DNA of 64,000 nt from CAWFKS01 sp963816435 (GCA_963816435.1 CAWFKS010000015.1:1-64000), one strand, 5' to 3'. Counted from the first letter of the stretch, positions 49,099 to 57,508 are shown. Notes: generated by a model not told the origin, from the sequence alone. Program-made: numbers and translations.

Positions 49099-49192
49099 AG
49101 CGGTTCATCGTTTCACGGAATCGATGAACCGCCCTGTTCTTGTTTTGCGCAATTCCGGGCGGAAAACCGGTTCCCACTTTTCCTGGAATTGC
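49097..49192 (-). repeat. RIME-like rhizobial intergenic repeat, copy 2 (inverted)
   Basis: Reverse-complement counterpart of the element at 33595-33693. On the plus strand it begins AGAGCGGTTCATCGTTTCAC, contains the GCAATTCC/GGAATTGC palindrome, and ends at GGAATTGC. It overlaps the last two bases of the P450 stop codon and lies 11 bp from the end of the DUF4424 gene, so it may also work as a bidirectional terminator. Confidence 0.75.
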
Positions 49193-49203
49193 TCCAGGAA
49201 GCT

Positions 49204-50157
49204 CTATTCCGCGGTGTCGAGGTAGTAGAACACCACCTCGAGATCGGAATTGGGCACGAAGTCTTTCGCGACCCAGTTCCTGCCGTCGGCCGAAGCCTTC
49301 TTCAGCCCGGCGGGCGGGCAAAAGGCGAATAGGGAGCCACCGTCTGCGATCGCCAGATGAAACTCCCCGACAGGGCCGTTCCAGTTTTTCGCCGTCTGCA
49401 GGATGTAGCCGACCGTATAGGGTTCGGGACCGGCCAGCGGCGCTTCGTAGGCAGAAAGCGCCGTCACCGTCGCCTCGCCCAGACAGAATTTCCCCGCCAG
49501 GCTGCCGCCGGGATAGTAGGCATCGTAATCGTTGCTGGCGCCTGCCAACGGCGCATAGGTGATGTCCACCTCGGTCTTTCCCGGCGCGAAGGACTGCCGC
49601 CATTCGAACACGGCCTGGTACTGCCATTTCGGGATCAGCCAGCCGTCGCCCTCCGATTCCGTGTCGACCAGGTCGCCGGCCTTCAGCGCGGCGACAGTGG
49701 CCGGCGGCAGCTGGGCGAGCCGTTCGAACAGAGAAGGCGTGGCGGCGAATACGGGAACGCCGAGCCGGTCCAGTTTCCGGGTGATGTTGGTGTCGCCCTT
49801 CCACGCGTATTCGTGCAGCTTCGGCTCCAGCGGCGTGCCGTTCACCGAGACCTGGAAATCCATGTAGTTGCGGTCGTCGTCCTCGAAACCGTCGGGCAAA
49901 TCGTCCTGCGGCACCTTCGCCAGCGGAAAGCCGATGGTGCGCTCCAGCGGCGTTTCCGCCGAGGAGTTGAAGACGTAGTGGACGTGTATCCGGTCGAGAC
50001 CGATTTCGAGGTCTTCGCGGGCGATCGCGATATCCGGCTCGGCCTTGAACACGACGCCGCCGGCCGGAAATTCCGAGACCGCGCCGTTGGCGAAGGCGGG
50101 GGCCGCTGGCGCGAAAAAGAAAGTCATGATCGCCGCGAACGTGTGCGGGGTCTTCAT
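49204..50157 (-). CDS. DUF4424 family secreted protein
   Basis: 317 residues from ATG 50157 (MKTPHTFAAIM) with a signal peptide ending APAFANG. Family blocks are VHYVFNSSAETPLERTIGFP (a beta-sandwich opening), VSVNGTPLEPKLHEYAWKGD, WQYQAVFEWRQSFAPGKTEV and VGYILQTAKNWNGPVGEFHL. The conserved region resembles the extracytoplasmic beta domains of DUF4424 proteins, whose function is not established. It starts in the opposite direction to anything upstream within 140 bp and is monocistronic. It ends beside RIME copy 2. Confidence 0.82.
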   Translation of the reverse strand: MKTPHTFAAIMTFFFAPAAPAFANGAVSEFPAGGVVFKAEPDIAIAREDLEIGLDRIHVHYVFNSSAETPLERTIGFPLAKVPQDDLPDGFEDDDRNYMDFQVSVNGTPLEPKLHEYAWKGDTNITRKLDRLGVPVFAATPSLFERLAQLPPATVAALKAGDLVDTESEGDGWLIPKWQYQAVFEWRQSFAPGKTEVDITYAPLAGASNDYDAYYPGGSLAGKFCLGEATVTALSAYEAPLAGPEPYTVGYILQTAKNWNGPVGEFHLAIADGGSLFAFCPPAGLKKASADGRNWVAKDFVPNSDLEVVFYYLDTAE

Positions 50158-50363
50158 CGCGAACCTTTCGTGTCGGGGACCGATGCAGGCCAGTTTCGGT
50201 CCGGCGCGCGCCGGTGGCAAGCAGCCTGCCGATGCCCTTGAGCCACCGCTGAAACCACTTCAAGTGGGCTGGAAAAGCGATTCGGTTTCAAGGCTTTGCG
50301 GGCGGCTTCGGAATCAAGTCGACAGCTACCTGAATCTGCCTGCGAGGAACTTGAATCGGTTTC

Positions 50364-50768
50364 TCAGCTGCTGCCGGAGAACAGGTTCGGCACATGCACC
50401 GGCCAGCGGCGCGGCAGCACGGCGACGAGATCGAAGCGCAGCGACAGCCGCGCATGGTCGCGCTGCTTCGCCAGCCACAGATCGGCTGCTGCCTCGATGC
50501 GGCGTTCCGACGAACGCGCCACCGCCTCCATCGCCGCCTGCAGCGTCGGCCGGGCCTTGACCTCGACGATCAGCACGAGGTCGCCGCGCCGGGCGATCAG
50601 GTCGATCTCGCCGAGGCGGGTGCGGTAGCGGCGCGCGACGATGCGATAACCCTTGAGCATGAGAGCGGCCGCGGCCAGGAATTCGCCGCGATGGCCGCGC
50701 CGGTAGGCGCCGATGCGGCTGTCGTAGCCGCGCCCGGCGGCAGGGCCGGGGTCGGGCGCCTCAGCCAC
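50364..50768 (-). CDS. YraN family (UPF0102) endonuclease-fold protein
   Basis: 134 residues with the UPF0102 restriction-endonuclease-like core: RRGHRGEFLAAAALMLKGYR, GEIDLIARRGDLVLIVEVKA (Asp and Glu-x-Lys of the PD-(D/E)xK fold) and RIEAAADLWLAKQRDHARLS. Family members are suspected Holliday-junction or DNA-repair nucleases, but this is not proven. It overlaps the rsmI stop by 8 nt, the usual order in alphaproteobacteria. Confidence 0.9.
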   Translation of the reverse strand: MAEAPDPGPAAGRGYDSRIGAYRRGHRGEFLAAAALMLKGYRIVARRYRTRLGEIDLIARRGDLVLIVEVKARPTLQAAMEAVARSSERRIEAAADLWLAKQRDHARLSLRFDLVAVLPRRWPVHVPNLFSGSS

Positions 50769-51663
50769 CGCCGGCGTCCTTCAGGTCGAGCAGCCGGCGG
50801 TAGAGTTCCTGCTTCGGCCGCGACGTCATGCGCGCCGCCTCGGCGGCCGCCTTCGAGGCCGGCATCTCGGAGGCGAGCTGCACGAGGAGCCGGTCGACGT
50901 CGATCGCATCGGGCGCTTCGCCGGGCGAGGGCGGGGCGACGCAGACGACGATCTCGCCCTTCGGCGCACCCGCCTCGCGGTAGTGCGCGGCGAGCTCCGG
51001 CAGCGAGGCGGCGCGCGTTTCCTCGAACGCCTTGGTCAGTTCGCGCGCCACCACCGCCGGCCGGTCGCCGAGCGTTTCGGCCATCGCCGCGAGGCTGGCG
51101 GCGATCCGCTTCGGCGATTCGAAGAAGACCAGCGTGCCCGGCACAGGTTTCAGCTCTTCGAGCCGCGACGTGCGCTGCCCGGCCTTCACCGGCAGGAAGC
51201 CGGCGAAGAAGAAGGAGTCGGTGGGCAGGCCGGAGGCGACCAGCGCGGCCAGCACCGACGACGCACCCGGCACGGGCACGACGCGCACGCCCTCCCGCCG
51301 CGCCTCGCCGACCAGCCGGAAGCCGGGATCGGAGACGAGCGGGGTGCCGGCATCCGAGACCAGCGCGACGCTTTTGCCCTCCTTCAGCGCGGCGACCAGG
51401 CGCGGCCCGGCCTCGGCCGCGTTGTGCTCGTGATAGGCGACCGGCTTCTGCGAGATGCCGTAGCGGTCGAGCAGCTTGCGGGTGACGCGCGTGTCCTCGC
51501 AGGCGAGCAGGTCGGCTCCGGCGAGCGTTTCGAGCGCCCTGATCGTGATGTCGCCGAGATTGCCGATCGGCGTGGCGACCAGATACAGCGCCGGCTCGAG
51601 CGGACGCGCGGCGACCTGCGTGCCGCCGATCATGAAGGAACTGGTTTTTCCGGATTCTTGCAT
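50761..51663 (-). CDS. rsmI: 16S rRNA (cytidine(1402)-2'-O)-methyltransferase
   Basis: Uses SAM to 2'-O-methylate C1402 in the ribosomal P site. 300 residues from ATG 51663. Tetrapyrrole-methylase-fold blocks are LYLVATPIGNLGDITIRALE, LACEDTRVTRKLLDRYGI, VALVSDAGTPLVSDPGFRLV and VVPVPGASSVLAALVASGLP. The frame's first ATG at 51711 was rejected, as homology begins after GGTQVAARP. It is coupled to yraN. Confidence 0.94.
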   Translation of the reverse strand: MQESGKTSSFMIGGTQVAARPLEPALYLVATPIGNLGDITIRALETLAGADLLACEDTRVTRKLLDRYGISQKPVAYHEHNAAEAGPRLVAALKEGKSVALVSDAGTPLVSDPGFRLVGEARREGVRVVPVPGASSVLAALVASGLPTDSFFFAGFLPVKAGQRTSRLEELKPVPGTLVFFESPKRIAASLAAMAETLGDRPAVVARELTKAFEETRAASLPELAAHYREAGAPKGEIVVCVAPPSPGEAPDAIDVDRLLVQLASEMPASKAAAEAARMTSRPKQELYRRLLDLKDAGGG

Positions 51664-51749
51664 CTGCCCGCCGCCTTGCCGCGACTGTAACGGATGGCGC
51701 ACCGGCGGCAAACCACATCATGGGCCGGCCATGCAACTTGCTGTGGTCC

Positions 51750-51778
51750 TTGCCGAATGTGCAATAGTTGCATATATT
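51750..51778 (+). promoter_or_regulatory. promoter with palindromic operator upstream of the DUF4160/DUF2442 pair
   Basis: TTGCCG (51750-51755) and TATATT (51773-51778) are spaced by 17 nt. The spacer ends with TGCAATAGTTGCA (51760-51772), a perfect palindrome around TAG. This is the layout of an autoregulated toxin-antitoxin promoter. Confidence 0.6.
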
Positions 51779-51800
51779 CACGGCGGAACGGGAGGTGCCG

Positions 51801-52034
51801 GTGCCGACGGTGCATCGCTTCGGCAGTTGCAAGGTCGCGATCTACGCCGACGATCACTTTCCGCCGCACTTCCATCTGGTGGGCAAGGGCTGGCGTTGCT
51901 CGATCGAGATCGCCTCACTCGCGCTGATGCACGGGCAGGCGCCAAAGCGCGAACTTGACGAGGCACTGACATGGGCGCGGAAGAACCGCGAACTGCTGAC
52001 GGCGAAGTGGAGCGAATACAATGAACGCGACTGA
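51801..52034 (+). CDS. DUF4160 domain-containing protein (putative toxin-like partner)
   Basis: 77 residues. GTG 51801 is chosen because GGGAGGT lies 4-5 nt upstream and the family begins PTVHRFGSCKVAIYADDHFP. The block DHFPPHFHLVGKGW with three His is the DUF4160 hallmark. It overlaps the next gene by 14 nt in another frame. DUF4160/DUF2442 pairs are widespread, mobile-looking two-gene units regarded as toxin-antitoxin candidates; I know of no proven mechanism for them. Confidence 0.82.
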   Translation: MPTVHRFGSCKVAIYADDHFPPHFHLVGKGWRCSIEIASLALMHGQAPKRELDEALTWARKNRELLTAKWSEYNERD

Positions 52035-52512
52035 GTTGGTCCGGGCCGAACGCGAGATGCCGCTGCTGAAGTCGGTGCGGTCGCTCGGCGATCTCGTGGT
52101 GGAAGTCGAGTGGGCTCGCGGCGAGCGCGCCGGCCGAACCGAGGCGGTCGATCTCTCGCCGCTAATCGGTCAATTCAGGCTCTATGCGCCATTGCGGCGC
52201 GATCCGGCATTGTTCGCCGCCGTTCGCCTTGCCGACGACGGCGGCGCCATCGAATGGGCGGACGGCGAGATCGACATGGCAGCGCAGAGTATCGACAGGC
52301 TCGCCTCGGAGCAGATGACGGCGGAGGACTTTCGCGCCTTCCTTGCCCGCAACCATCTTACCCGCCATGCCGCCGCGGCGGCGCTCGGGCGCAGCCTGCG
52401 CATGATCCAGAACTATGTCGAGGGCAAGCCCGTCCCGCGCGTCGTGGCTTTGGCTTGCAAGGGCTACGAGGCCGAACGGCCACATTCCTCGGCCGCCAAG
52501 CTTTCGGCCTGA
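52021..52512 (+). CDS. DUF2442 domain-containing protein with C-terminal helix-turn-helix (putative antitoxin/autoregulator)
   Basis: 163 residues. Residues about 15-90 are the DUF2442 domain (LVVEVEWARGERAGRTEAVD, LIGQFRLYAPLRRDPALFAA). The C-terminal half is a lambda-repressor-like helix-turn-helix: EDFRAFLARNHLTRHAAAAA, ALGRSLRMIQNYVEGKPVPR. The DNA-binding half suggests that it represses its own promoter through the palindrome at 51760-51772. It overlaps the DUF4160 gene and ends just before convergent hemW. Confidence 0.83.
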   Translation: MNATELVRAEREMPLLKSVRSLGDLVVEVEWARGERAGRTEAVDLSPLIGQFRLYAPLRRDPALFAAVRLADDGGAIEWADGEIDMAAQSIDRLASEQMTAEDFRAFLARNHLTRHAAAAALGRSLRMIQNYVEGKPVPRVVALACKGYEAERPHSSAAKLSA

Positions 52513-52516
52513 TCCC

Positions 52517-53674
52517 TCACGCCGCCAGGTCGGCGACCACCGCATCGAGCACGATCATGCCGGCGGGCGTGGCGCGCAGGCGCGAATTGCCGAGCGGCTC
52601 GACCAGGTGCTCATCCTGCAGGTTCGAGATACGGATCGAGGGCAGGGGCCGGCCGGCGAGCTGTTCGTAGCGGGCGAGATCGATGCCCTCCGTCAGCCTC
52701 AGCCCCATCAGCAGGAACTCGTCGGCCTCCTCGACGCGCGTCAGCGTCTCGCCGCCGATCACGCCGTGGCCCTTCGCCTCGACCAGGTTCGCCCAGCGCT
52801 CCGGCGTCTTCTCGGTAAAGGTGACGACGCGCCGGCCGCTCTCGATGAAACGGCCGTGCGCGCCCGGGCCGACGCCGACATATTCGCCGTAGCGCCAGTA
52901 GACGAGATTGTGCCGGCTTTCCGCACCCGGCCGCGCGTGGTTGGAAATCTCGTAGGCCGGCAGGCCGGCATCCGCCGTCACCTCCTGGGTGACGCGATAG
53001 AGCTCGGCCGCAGTGTCGGGGTCCGGCACCACGAGCTTGCCGGAGGCTGCGAGCGCGTGGAAGGGCGTGCCCTCCTCGATGGTGAGCTGGTAGAGCGACA
53101 GATGGTCGGCGGCATGGCCGATCGCCTGCTTCAGCTCGGCAGCCCAGGCTTCCGGCGTCTGGCCGGGGCGGGCGTAGATGAGATCGAAGGACAGCCGCGG
53201 AAACGTATCGCGGGCCAGCTCGATGGCGTGCAGCGCCTGCTCCACGTTGTGCAGCCGCCCGAGAAAGCGCAGGTCGGGATCGTTCAGCGCCTGCACGCCG
53301 AGCGAGACGCGGTTCACGCCCGCCGCGCGGTAGCCGGTGAAGCGCTCGGCCTCCACCGACGACGGGTTGGCCTCGAGCGTCACCTCGATGCCGTCCGGCA
53401 CGCTCCAGTTCTGCGCCACCGCGTCGAGCACCGCGCCGACCGTTTCCGGCTTCATCAGCGACGGCGTGCCGCCGCCGAGGAAGATCGAGGTGACCTCGCG
53501 CGGGCCGGTGCGGGCGCGCATCGTCGCCATTTCGCGTGCGAAGGCGCTGGCGAAGCGCTCCTGGTCGACCGGCTGATGGCGCACGTGCGAATTGAAGTCG
53601 CAATAGGGGCACTTGGCCGCGCAGAACGGCCAGTGGACGTAGACGCCGAAGCCGGGGGAGGTGTCGGCGCTCAT
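52517..53674 (-). CDS. hemW: radical SAM family haem chaperone HemW
   Basis: 385 residues. HemW binds haem and a 4Fe-4S cluster and is thought to deliver haem to respiratory enzymes; it was formerly called oxygen-independent coproporphyrinogen oxidase-like. The radical-SAM motif is HWPFCAAKCPYCDFN (CxxxCxxC), followed by IFLGGGTPSLM and LEANPSSVEAERF. The C-terminal HemN domain has LLMGLRLTEGIDLARYEQL. The Cys after the cluster motif that true HemN uses is absent (PYCDFN), as in HemW. The ATG overlaps the rdgB stop (ATGA). Confidence 0.93.
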   Translation of the reverse strand: MSADTSPGFGVYVHWPFCAAKCPYCDFNSHVRHQPVDQERFASAFAREMATMRARTGPREVTSIFLGGGTPSLMKPETVGAVLDAVAQNWSVPDGIEVTLEANPSSVEAERFTGYRAAGVNRVSLGVQALNDPDLRFLGRLHNVEQALHAIELARDTFPRLSFDLIYARPGQTPEAWAAELKQAIGHAADHLSLYQLTIEEGTPFHALAASGKLVVPDPDTAAELYRVTQEVTADAGLPAYEISNHARPGAESRHNLVYWRYGEYVGVGPGAHGRFIESGRRVVTFTEKTPERWANLVEAKGHGVIGGETLTRVEEADEFLLMGLRLTEGIDLARYEQLAGRPLPSIRISNLQDEHLVEPLGNSRLRATPAGMIVLDAVVADLAA

Positions 53675-54325
53675 TTCCGCTCCAGCATGGCGGTGGCGAA
53701 CTGCGCGAATGCGCGGGCGCGGTGCGACAGGCCGAGATCGCCGCGGCCGGCCTCCCAGGCGTGCTTTTCGCCCGATTCCATCTCGCCGAAGGTGCGATCG
53801 TAGCCGTCCGGCTTGAACACCGGATCGTAGCCGAAGCCGCGCGTGCCGCGCGGCGGCCACACCAGCGTGCCCGTCCACCTCGCCGCGGAAATATTCGGCG
53901 TGACCGTCCGGCCAGGCCATGCACAGCACCGCGACGAAGCGGCCGGTGCGGCTTTCGGGCGATTTGGCGCCGATCTTCTGCAGCTCGTCCTCGACCAGCT
54001 GCATCGCCATCATGAAATCGCGGCCCGAGCCGTCGGGCTTTTCGGCCCAGTCGGCGGTGTGGACGCCGGGCCTGCCGCCGAGCGCGTCGACCACCAGGCC
54101 CGAATCGTCCGACAGCGCCGGCAGACCGGTCGCCGAGGCGGCGGCAAACGCCTTGGTGTAGGCGTTTTCCTCGAAGGTCTCGCCGGTCTCGGCCGGCTCG
54201 GGCAGGCCGAGTTCGCCGACCGAGGTCGCTTCCATTCCGTAGGGCGCCAGCAGTTCGCGGATTTCGGCGAGCTTGCCCTTGTTGTGGGTGGCGACGACGA
54301 TTTTCTTGCTGTCGAGCGGGCGCAT
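53671..54325 (-). CDS. rdgB: RdgB/HAM1 dITP/XTP pyrophosphatase, one frameshift as sequenced
   Basis: Removes non-canonical purine nucleotides (dITP, XTP) from the pool. About 217 residues after dropping one C near 53870-53872. Blocks are IVVATHNKGKLAEIRELLAP, GETFEENAYTKAFAAA, ALSDDSGLVVDALGGRPGVH (catalytic Asp pair), and, after the shift, PPRGTRGFGYDPVFKPDGYD and FGEMESGEKHAWE. The break lies in GACGGGCACGCTGGT, where removing one base gives DGTLVW. It lies between hemW and a VOC gene; the neighbouring rph and hrcA-grpE order is the standard rhizobial one. Confidence 0.9.
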
Positions 54326-54329
54326 CGGT

Positions 54330-54740
54330 TCACAGTCCCCAGATCGACGGGTTGGCGAATTCCAGCGAGTTGCCGGCCGGATCGCGAAAATAGATCGAGC
54401 GGCCACCCTGCGGCCATTCGAACTCGGCCTCGATGTCTACGTCGCGGTCCCGCAGATGCGCCTTCCAGCGATCCATCTCGTCCTCGGTGGCGCGGAAGCA
54501 CAGATGCCCGTCGCCCTTCGCACCGTGCGGCGGCACCGGGAGCCGGGCGTCCGGGGCCGGCGGGTTCACGGTCGCGGCCGGATCGAACAGCAGCAGCACA
54601 CCGTCGCCGCAGCGGAAGAACACGTGCCGACCCTCGACCTTCGCGATGCGCTCCAGCCCGAGCACGTCACGATAGAAGGCCTCGGCCTTGTCGAGGTCGT
54701 CGACATAGAGCGCCGATTCCAGGATGGCGCCTGGCGTCAT
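54330..54740 (-). CDS. VOC family protein (glyoxalase/bleomycin-resistance fold)
   Basis: 136 residues with the paired beta-alpha-beta-beta-beta modules of the VOC fold: ILESALYVDDLDKAEAFYRD, VFFRCGDGVLLLFDPAATVN, GHLCFRATEDEMDRWKAHLR and SIYFRDPAGNSLEFANPSIW. Candidate metal ligands are His in GDGHLCFRA and Glu in NSLEFA. It may be a dioxygenase, isomerase or binding protein; the substrate is unknown. Its ATG overlaps the rph stop by one base (TAATG), and its stop is 4 bp before the rdgB start. Confidence 0.86.
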   Translation of the reverse strand: MTPGAILESALYVDDLDKAEAFYRDVLGLERIAKVEGRHVFFRCGDGVLLLFDPAATVNPPAPDARLPVPPHGAKGDGHLCFRATEDEMDRWKAHLRDRDVDIEAEFEWPQGGRSIYFRDPAGNSLEFANPSIWGL

Positions 54741-55456
54741 TAGCCGAGCGCCATCTTCTGCAGGTCGATCAGCCGTGCGATGCCCTTCCTGGCCAGCGCC
54801 ATCAGGCCGTCGAACTCTTCCTGCGAGAACGGCTCGCCCTCGGCCGTGCCCTGGATCTCGACGATGCCGCCCTTGCCGGTCATCACGAAATTGGCGTCGG
54901 TGCCGGCCGACGAATCCTCGGCATAGTCGAGGTCGAGCACCATCTGCCCCTCGTGGATGCCGCACGAGATCGCCGCGACGTGATCCTTGAGCACGTTGTT
55001 GATGTTGATCATGCTGCGCGCCGCCATCCACGACAGGCAGTCGTGCAGCGCCACGAAGCCGCCGGTGATCGCGGCGGTGCGGGTGCCGCCGTCGGCCTGG
55101 ATGACGTCGCAGTCGACGGTGATCTGCATTTCGCCGAGCGCCTTGAGGTCGACCACGGCGCGCAGCGAACGGCCGATGAGACGCTGGATCTCGAGCGTGC
55201 GGCCACCCTGCTTGCCGGCCGTTGCCTCGCGGCGCATGCGGTCGCCGGTGGAGCGCGGCAGCATGCCGTATTCGGCCGTCACCCAGCCGCGGCCGGAATT
55301 GCGCATCCAGCCCGGCACCTTTTCCTCGAGGCTTGCCGTGCACAGCACGTGCGTGTCGCCGAATCGCACCAGGCAGGACCCCTCGGCGTGCTTGGAGACG
55401 CCACGCTCGAAGGCGACGGCGCGCAATTCGTCTGGTTCCCGCCGCGATGGACGCAT
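54740..55456 (-). CDS. rph: ribonuclease PH
   Basis: A 238-residue phosphorolytic 3'-5' exonuclease that trims tRNA 3' ends. It begins MRPSRREPDELRAVAFERG; FGDTHVLCTASLEEKVPGWM, RSTGDRMRREATAGKQGGRT (phosphate-binding Arg), VDCDVIQADGGTRTAAITGG and LDLDYAEDSSAGTDANFVMT are typical. ATG 55456 follows GGGAAGAG. It is divergent from hrcA across 149 bp, the conserved alphaproteobacterial arrangement. Confidence 0.96.
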   Translation of the reverse strand: MRPSRREPDELRAVAFERGVSKHAEGSCLVRFGDTHVLCTASLEEKVPGWMRNSGRGWVTAEYGMLPRSTGDRMRREATAGKQGGRTLEIQRLIGRSLRAVVDLKALGEMQITVDCDVIQADGGTRTAAITGGFVALHDCLSWMAARSMININNVLKDHVAAISCGIHEGQMVLDLDYAEDSSAGTDANFVMTGKGGIVEIQGTAEGEPFSQEEFDGLMALARKGIARLIDLQKMALG

Positions 55457-55549
55457 CTCTTCCCCACTCGTTTTTCGATTGCCTTGATTCCTGCGGCTTG
55501 TAACGGGGGCGCTGCGCCGACGCAAAGGAAAACCGGCTCGCCGCGGCAG

Positions 55550-55577
55550 TTGTGTTCGCTTCGCCGCAGTCTATATT
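55550..55577 (+). promoter_or_regulatory. putative promoter of hrcA
   Basis: TTGTGT (55550-55555) and TATATT (55572-55577) are 16 nt apart, 29 nt before the hrcA ATG. No CIRCE element (TTAGCACTC-N9-GAGTGCTAA) is visible in the rph-hrcA gap. Confidence 0.45.
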
Positions 55578-55605
55578 TTCCCATGTGCAACCGGGGCATG
55601 GCGAC

Positions 55606-56676
55606 ATGACGAAGCCCTTGATCGATCAGAACCTGCAATCGCTCGACCAGCGCTCGCGCGACATCTTCCGCGCCATCGTGGAGACCTATCTTCGCGAGGG
55701 CGAGCCGGTCGGTTCGCGCAACCTGTCGCGCATCCTGCCGCTGGCGCTGTCGCCGGCCACGGTGCGCAACGTGATGAGCGATCTCGAACAGCTCGGCCTC
55801 ATCTATTCGCCGCACGTGTCGGCCGGCCGCCTGCCGACGCAGCACGGGCTGCGCTTCTTCGTCGACGCTTTCATGGAGATCGGCGATCTTGCCGACGACG
55901 AGCGCCAGGTGATCGAGGCGCAGCTCAAGGCGTCAGGCAACGGGCAATCGCTGGAGCACATGCTGACAGAGGCGAGCCAGATGCTGTCGGGCATGTCGCG
56001 CGGCGCCGGCCTGGTGCTGGCGGCCAAGAACGAGGTGCCGCTGAAGCATATCGAGTTCATCCAGCTCGAGCCCGGCAAGGCGCTGGCCGTGCTGGTCTCG
56101 CAGAGCGGCGACGTGGAAAACCGCGTGGTCGAGGTGCCCGTCGGGATCACCGCCTCGCAGCTCGCCGAGGCGACGAACTATCTCAACGCCCACATTCGCG
56201 GCCGCACGCTGGGCGAGGCCCGCGCCGAGGTGGCGCGGCTCAAGGAGGAGACCCGCGCCGCGCTCGACACGCTGTCTCAGGAACTGGTGGAGCGGGGGCT
56301 CGCGATATGGGCCGGCACCGACAGCGGGCTCGATGCGCGCCTGATCGTGCGCGGCCGCGCCAACCTTCTGGAAAACATCACCGCCCAGGCCGACATCGAG
56401 CTTTTGCGGCACCTGTTCGAGGACCTGGAGACCAAGGAAGGCATCATCCAGCTGCTCGACCTGGCCGAGGAAGGCTCCGGGGTTCGAATCTTCATCGGCT
56501 CGGAGAACAAGCTGTTTTCCATGTCCGGCTCCTCGCTGGTGGTGGCGCCATATCGCGACGTCAACGCCCGCGTCATCGGCGCCCTCGGCGTCATCGGCCC
56601 GACCCGGCTCAACTACGCCAGGATCGTGCCGATGGTCGACTACACCGCCCAGTTGATCTCGCGCATGCTGCGCTGA
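55606..56676 (+). CDS. hrcA: heat-inducible transcriptional repressor HrcA
   Basis: 356 residues. HrcA binds CIRCE operators, typically upstream of groESL in alphaproteobacteria, and is kept active by GroEL. The N-terminal winged helix is LDQRSRDIFRAIVETYLREG, EPVGSRNLSRILPLALSPAT and VRNVMSDLEQLGLIYSPHVS; then the conserved SAGRLPTQHGLRFFVDAFME; and the GAF-like core NVGSENKLFSMSG-type segment (IGSENKLFSMSG) near the end. I chose ATG 55606 (MTKPLIDQNL). It is followed by grpE 90 bp downstream. Confidence 0.95.
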   Translation: MTKPLIDQNLQSLDQRSRDIFRAIVETYLREGEPVGSRNLSRILPLALSPATVRNVMSDLEQLGLIYSPHVSAGRLPTQHGLRFFVDAFMEIGDLADDERQVIEAQLKASGNGQSLEHMLTEASQMLSGMSRGAGLVLAAKNEVPLKHIEFIQLEPGKALAVLVSQSGDVENRVVEVPVGITASQLAEATNYLNAHIRGRTLGEARAEVARLKEETRAALDTLSQELVERGLAIWAGTDSGLDARLIVRGRANLLENITAQADIELLRHLFEDLETKEGIIQLLDLAEEGSGVRIFIGSENKLFSMSGSSLVVAPYRDVNARVIGALGVIGPTRLNYARIVPMVDYTAQLISRMLR

Positions 56677-56700
56677 GCTGTTGCCGCATCGGTTCCGGCC

Positions 56701-56729
56701 CTTGATTTCGAGGCGATGAACCTCGATAT
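56701..56729 (+). promoter_or_regulatory. possible RpoH-type heat-shock promoter of grpE
   Basis: CTTGAT (56701-56706) and CGATAT (56724-56729) are 17 nt apart, near the alphaproteobacterial sigma-32 pattern (CTTGA / CCATAT-like). It ends 37 nt before the grpE ATG. Weak match, so tentative. Confidence 0.4.
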
Positions 56730-56766
56730 CGGGCGTGACTTTCGATCATTCGAATAACCGACGGAC

Positions 56767-57450
56767 ATGGCCATGAACGACCATAAGAACAGCGATCGCG
56801 CAGCCGAGGAATACGCAGCCGAGCAGCAGAATGCCGGCAAGGCGGACGCCGGCGAGGGCGCGCCGCAAGGCGACAACGAATATCAGGCCGACCACGAGGC
56901 CTTCCTCCGGCTCGCCAAGGAAAACGAGGAACTGAAGGACCGCGCGCTGAGGCTTGCGGCGGAGATGGAGAATCTGCGCCGGCGCACCGCCCGCGATGTG
57001 CACGACGCGCGCAGCTATGCCATCTCCAATTTCGCGCGCGACATGCTGGCGGTTTCCGACAATCTCAGCCGCGCCCGTCAGGCGATTCCCGAGGACGAGG
57101 CCAAGAAGTCGGAGGATCCGGGCTTCAAGGCGCTGATCGAGGGCGTCGAACTGGTCGAGCGCGACATGCTGGCAGCACTCGAGCGCCACGGCGTCAAGAA
57201 GCTCGAGCCCAAGGGCGAGCGCTTCGACCCGAATTTCCACCAGGCGATGTTCGAGGTGCCGAACCCCGACGTGCCGGCCAACACCGTCGTCGAGGTGGTC
57301 CAGACCGGCTACGTCATCGGCGAGCGCGTTCTGCGCCCGGCAATGGTCGGCGTCTCGAAGGGCGGCCCCAAGCAGCGGGCGGCCAACGACGACGCGGCTG
57401 GTTCCGCCGAGCCCGGCCCTCCCAACGCGCAAGCCGAAAAGGACGCCTGA
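56767..57450 (+). CDS. grpE: nucleotide exchange factor GrpE
   Basis: A 227-residue cochaperone that releases ADP from DnaK. An acidic disordered N-terminus is followed by the long coiled coil NEELKDRALRLAAEMENLRR and RTARDVHDARSYAISNFARD, then the beta domain with NPNFHQAMFEVP-type sequence (FDPNFHQAMFEVPNPD) and VVQTGYVIGERVLRPAMVGV. An ATG two codons later (56773) is an alternative start. No dnaK follows; a strong terminator lies 58 bp downstream. Confidence 0.96.
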   Translation: MAMNDHKNSDRAAEEYAAEQQNAGKADAGEGAPQGDNEYQADHEAFLRLAKENEELKDRALRLAAEMENLRRRTARDVHDARSYAISNFARDMLAVSDNLSRARQAIPEDEAKKSEDPGFKALIEGVELVERDMLAALERHGVKKLEPKGERFDPNFHQAMFEVPNPDVPANTVVEVVQTGYVIGERVLRPAMVGVSKGGPKQRAANDDAAGSAEPGPPNAQAEKDA

Positions 57451-57508
57451 GGCTCGCAGGCGCGGCGCGACACCGGCTGCCGTGCGGTCACAGTCCCGAC
57501 GCAATCGC

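Noticed and set aside
56477..56495. GGGGTTCGAATC resembling a tRNA T-loop
   Set aside because: It lies inside the conserved coding sequence of hrcA and has no surrounding cloverleaf.
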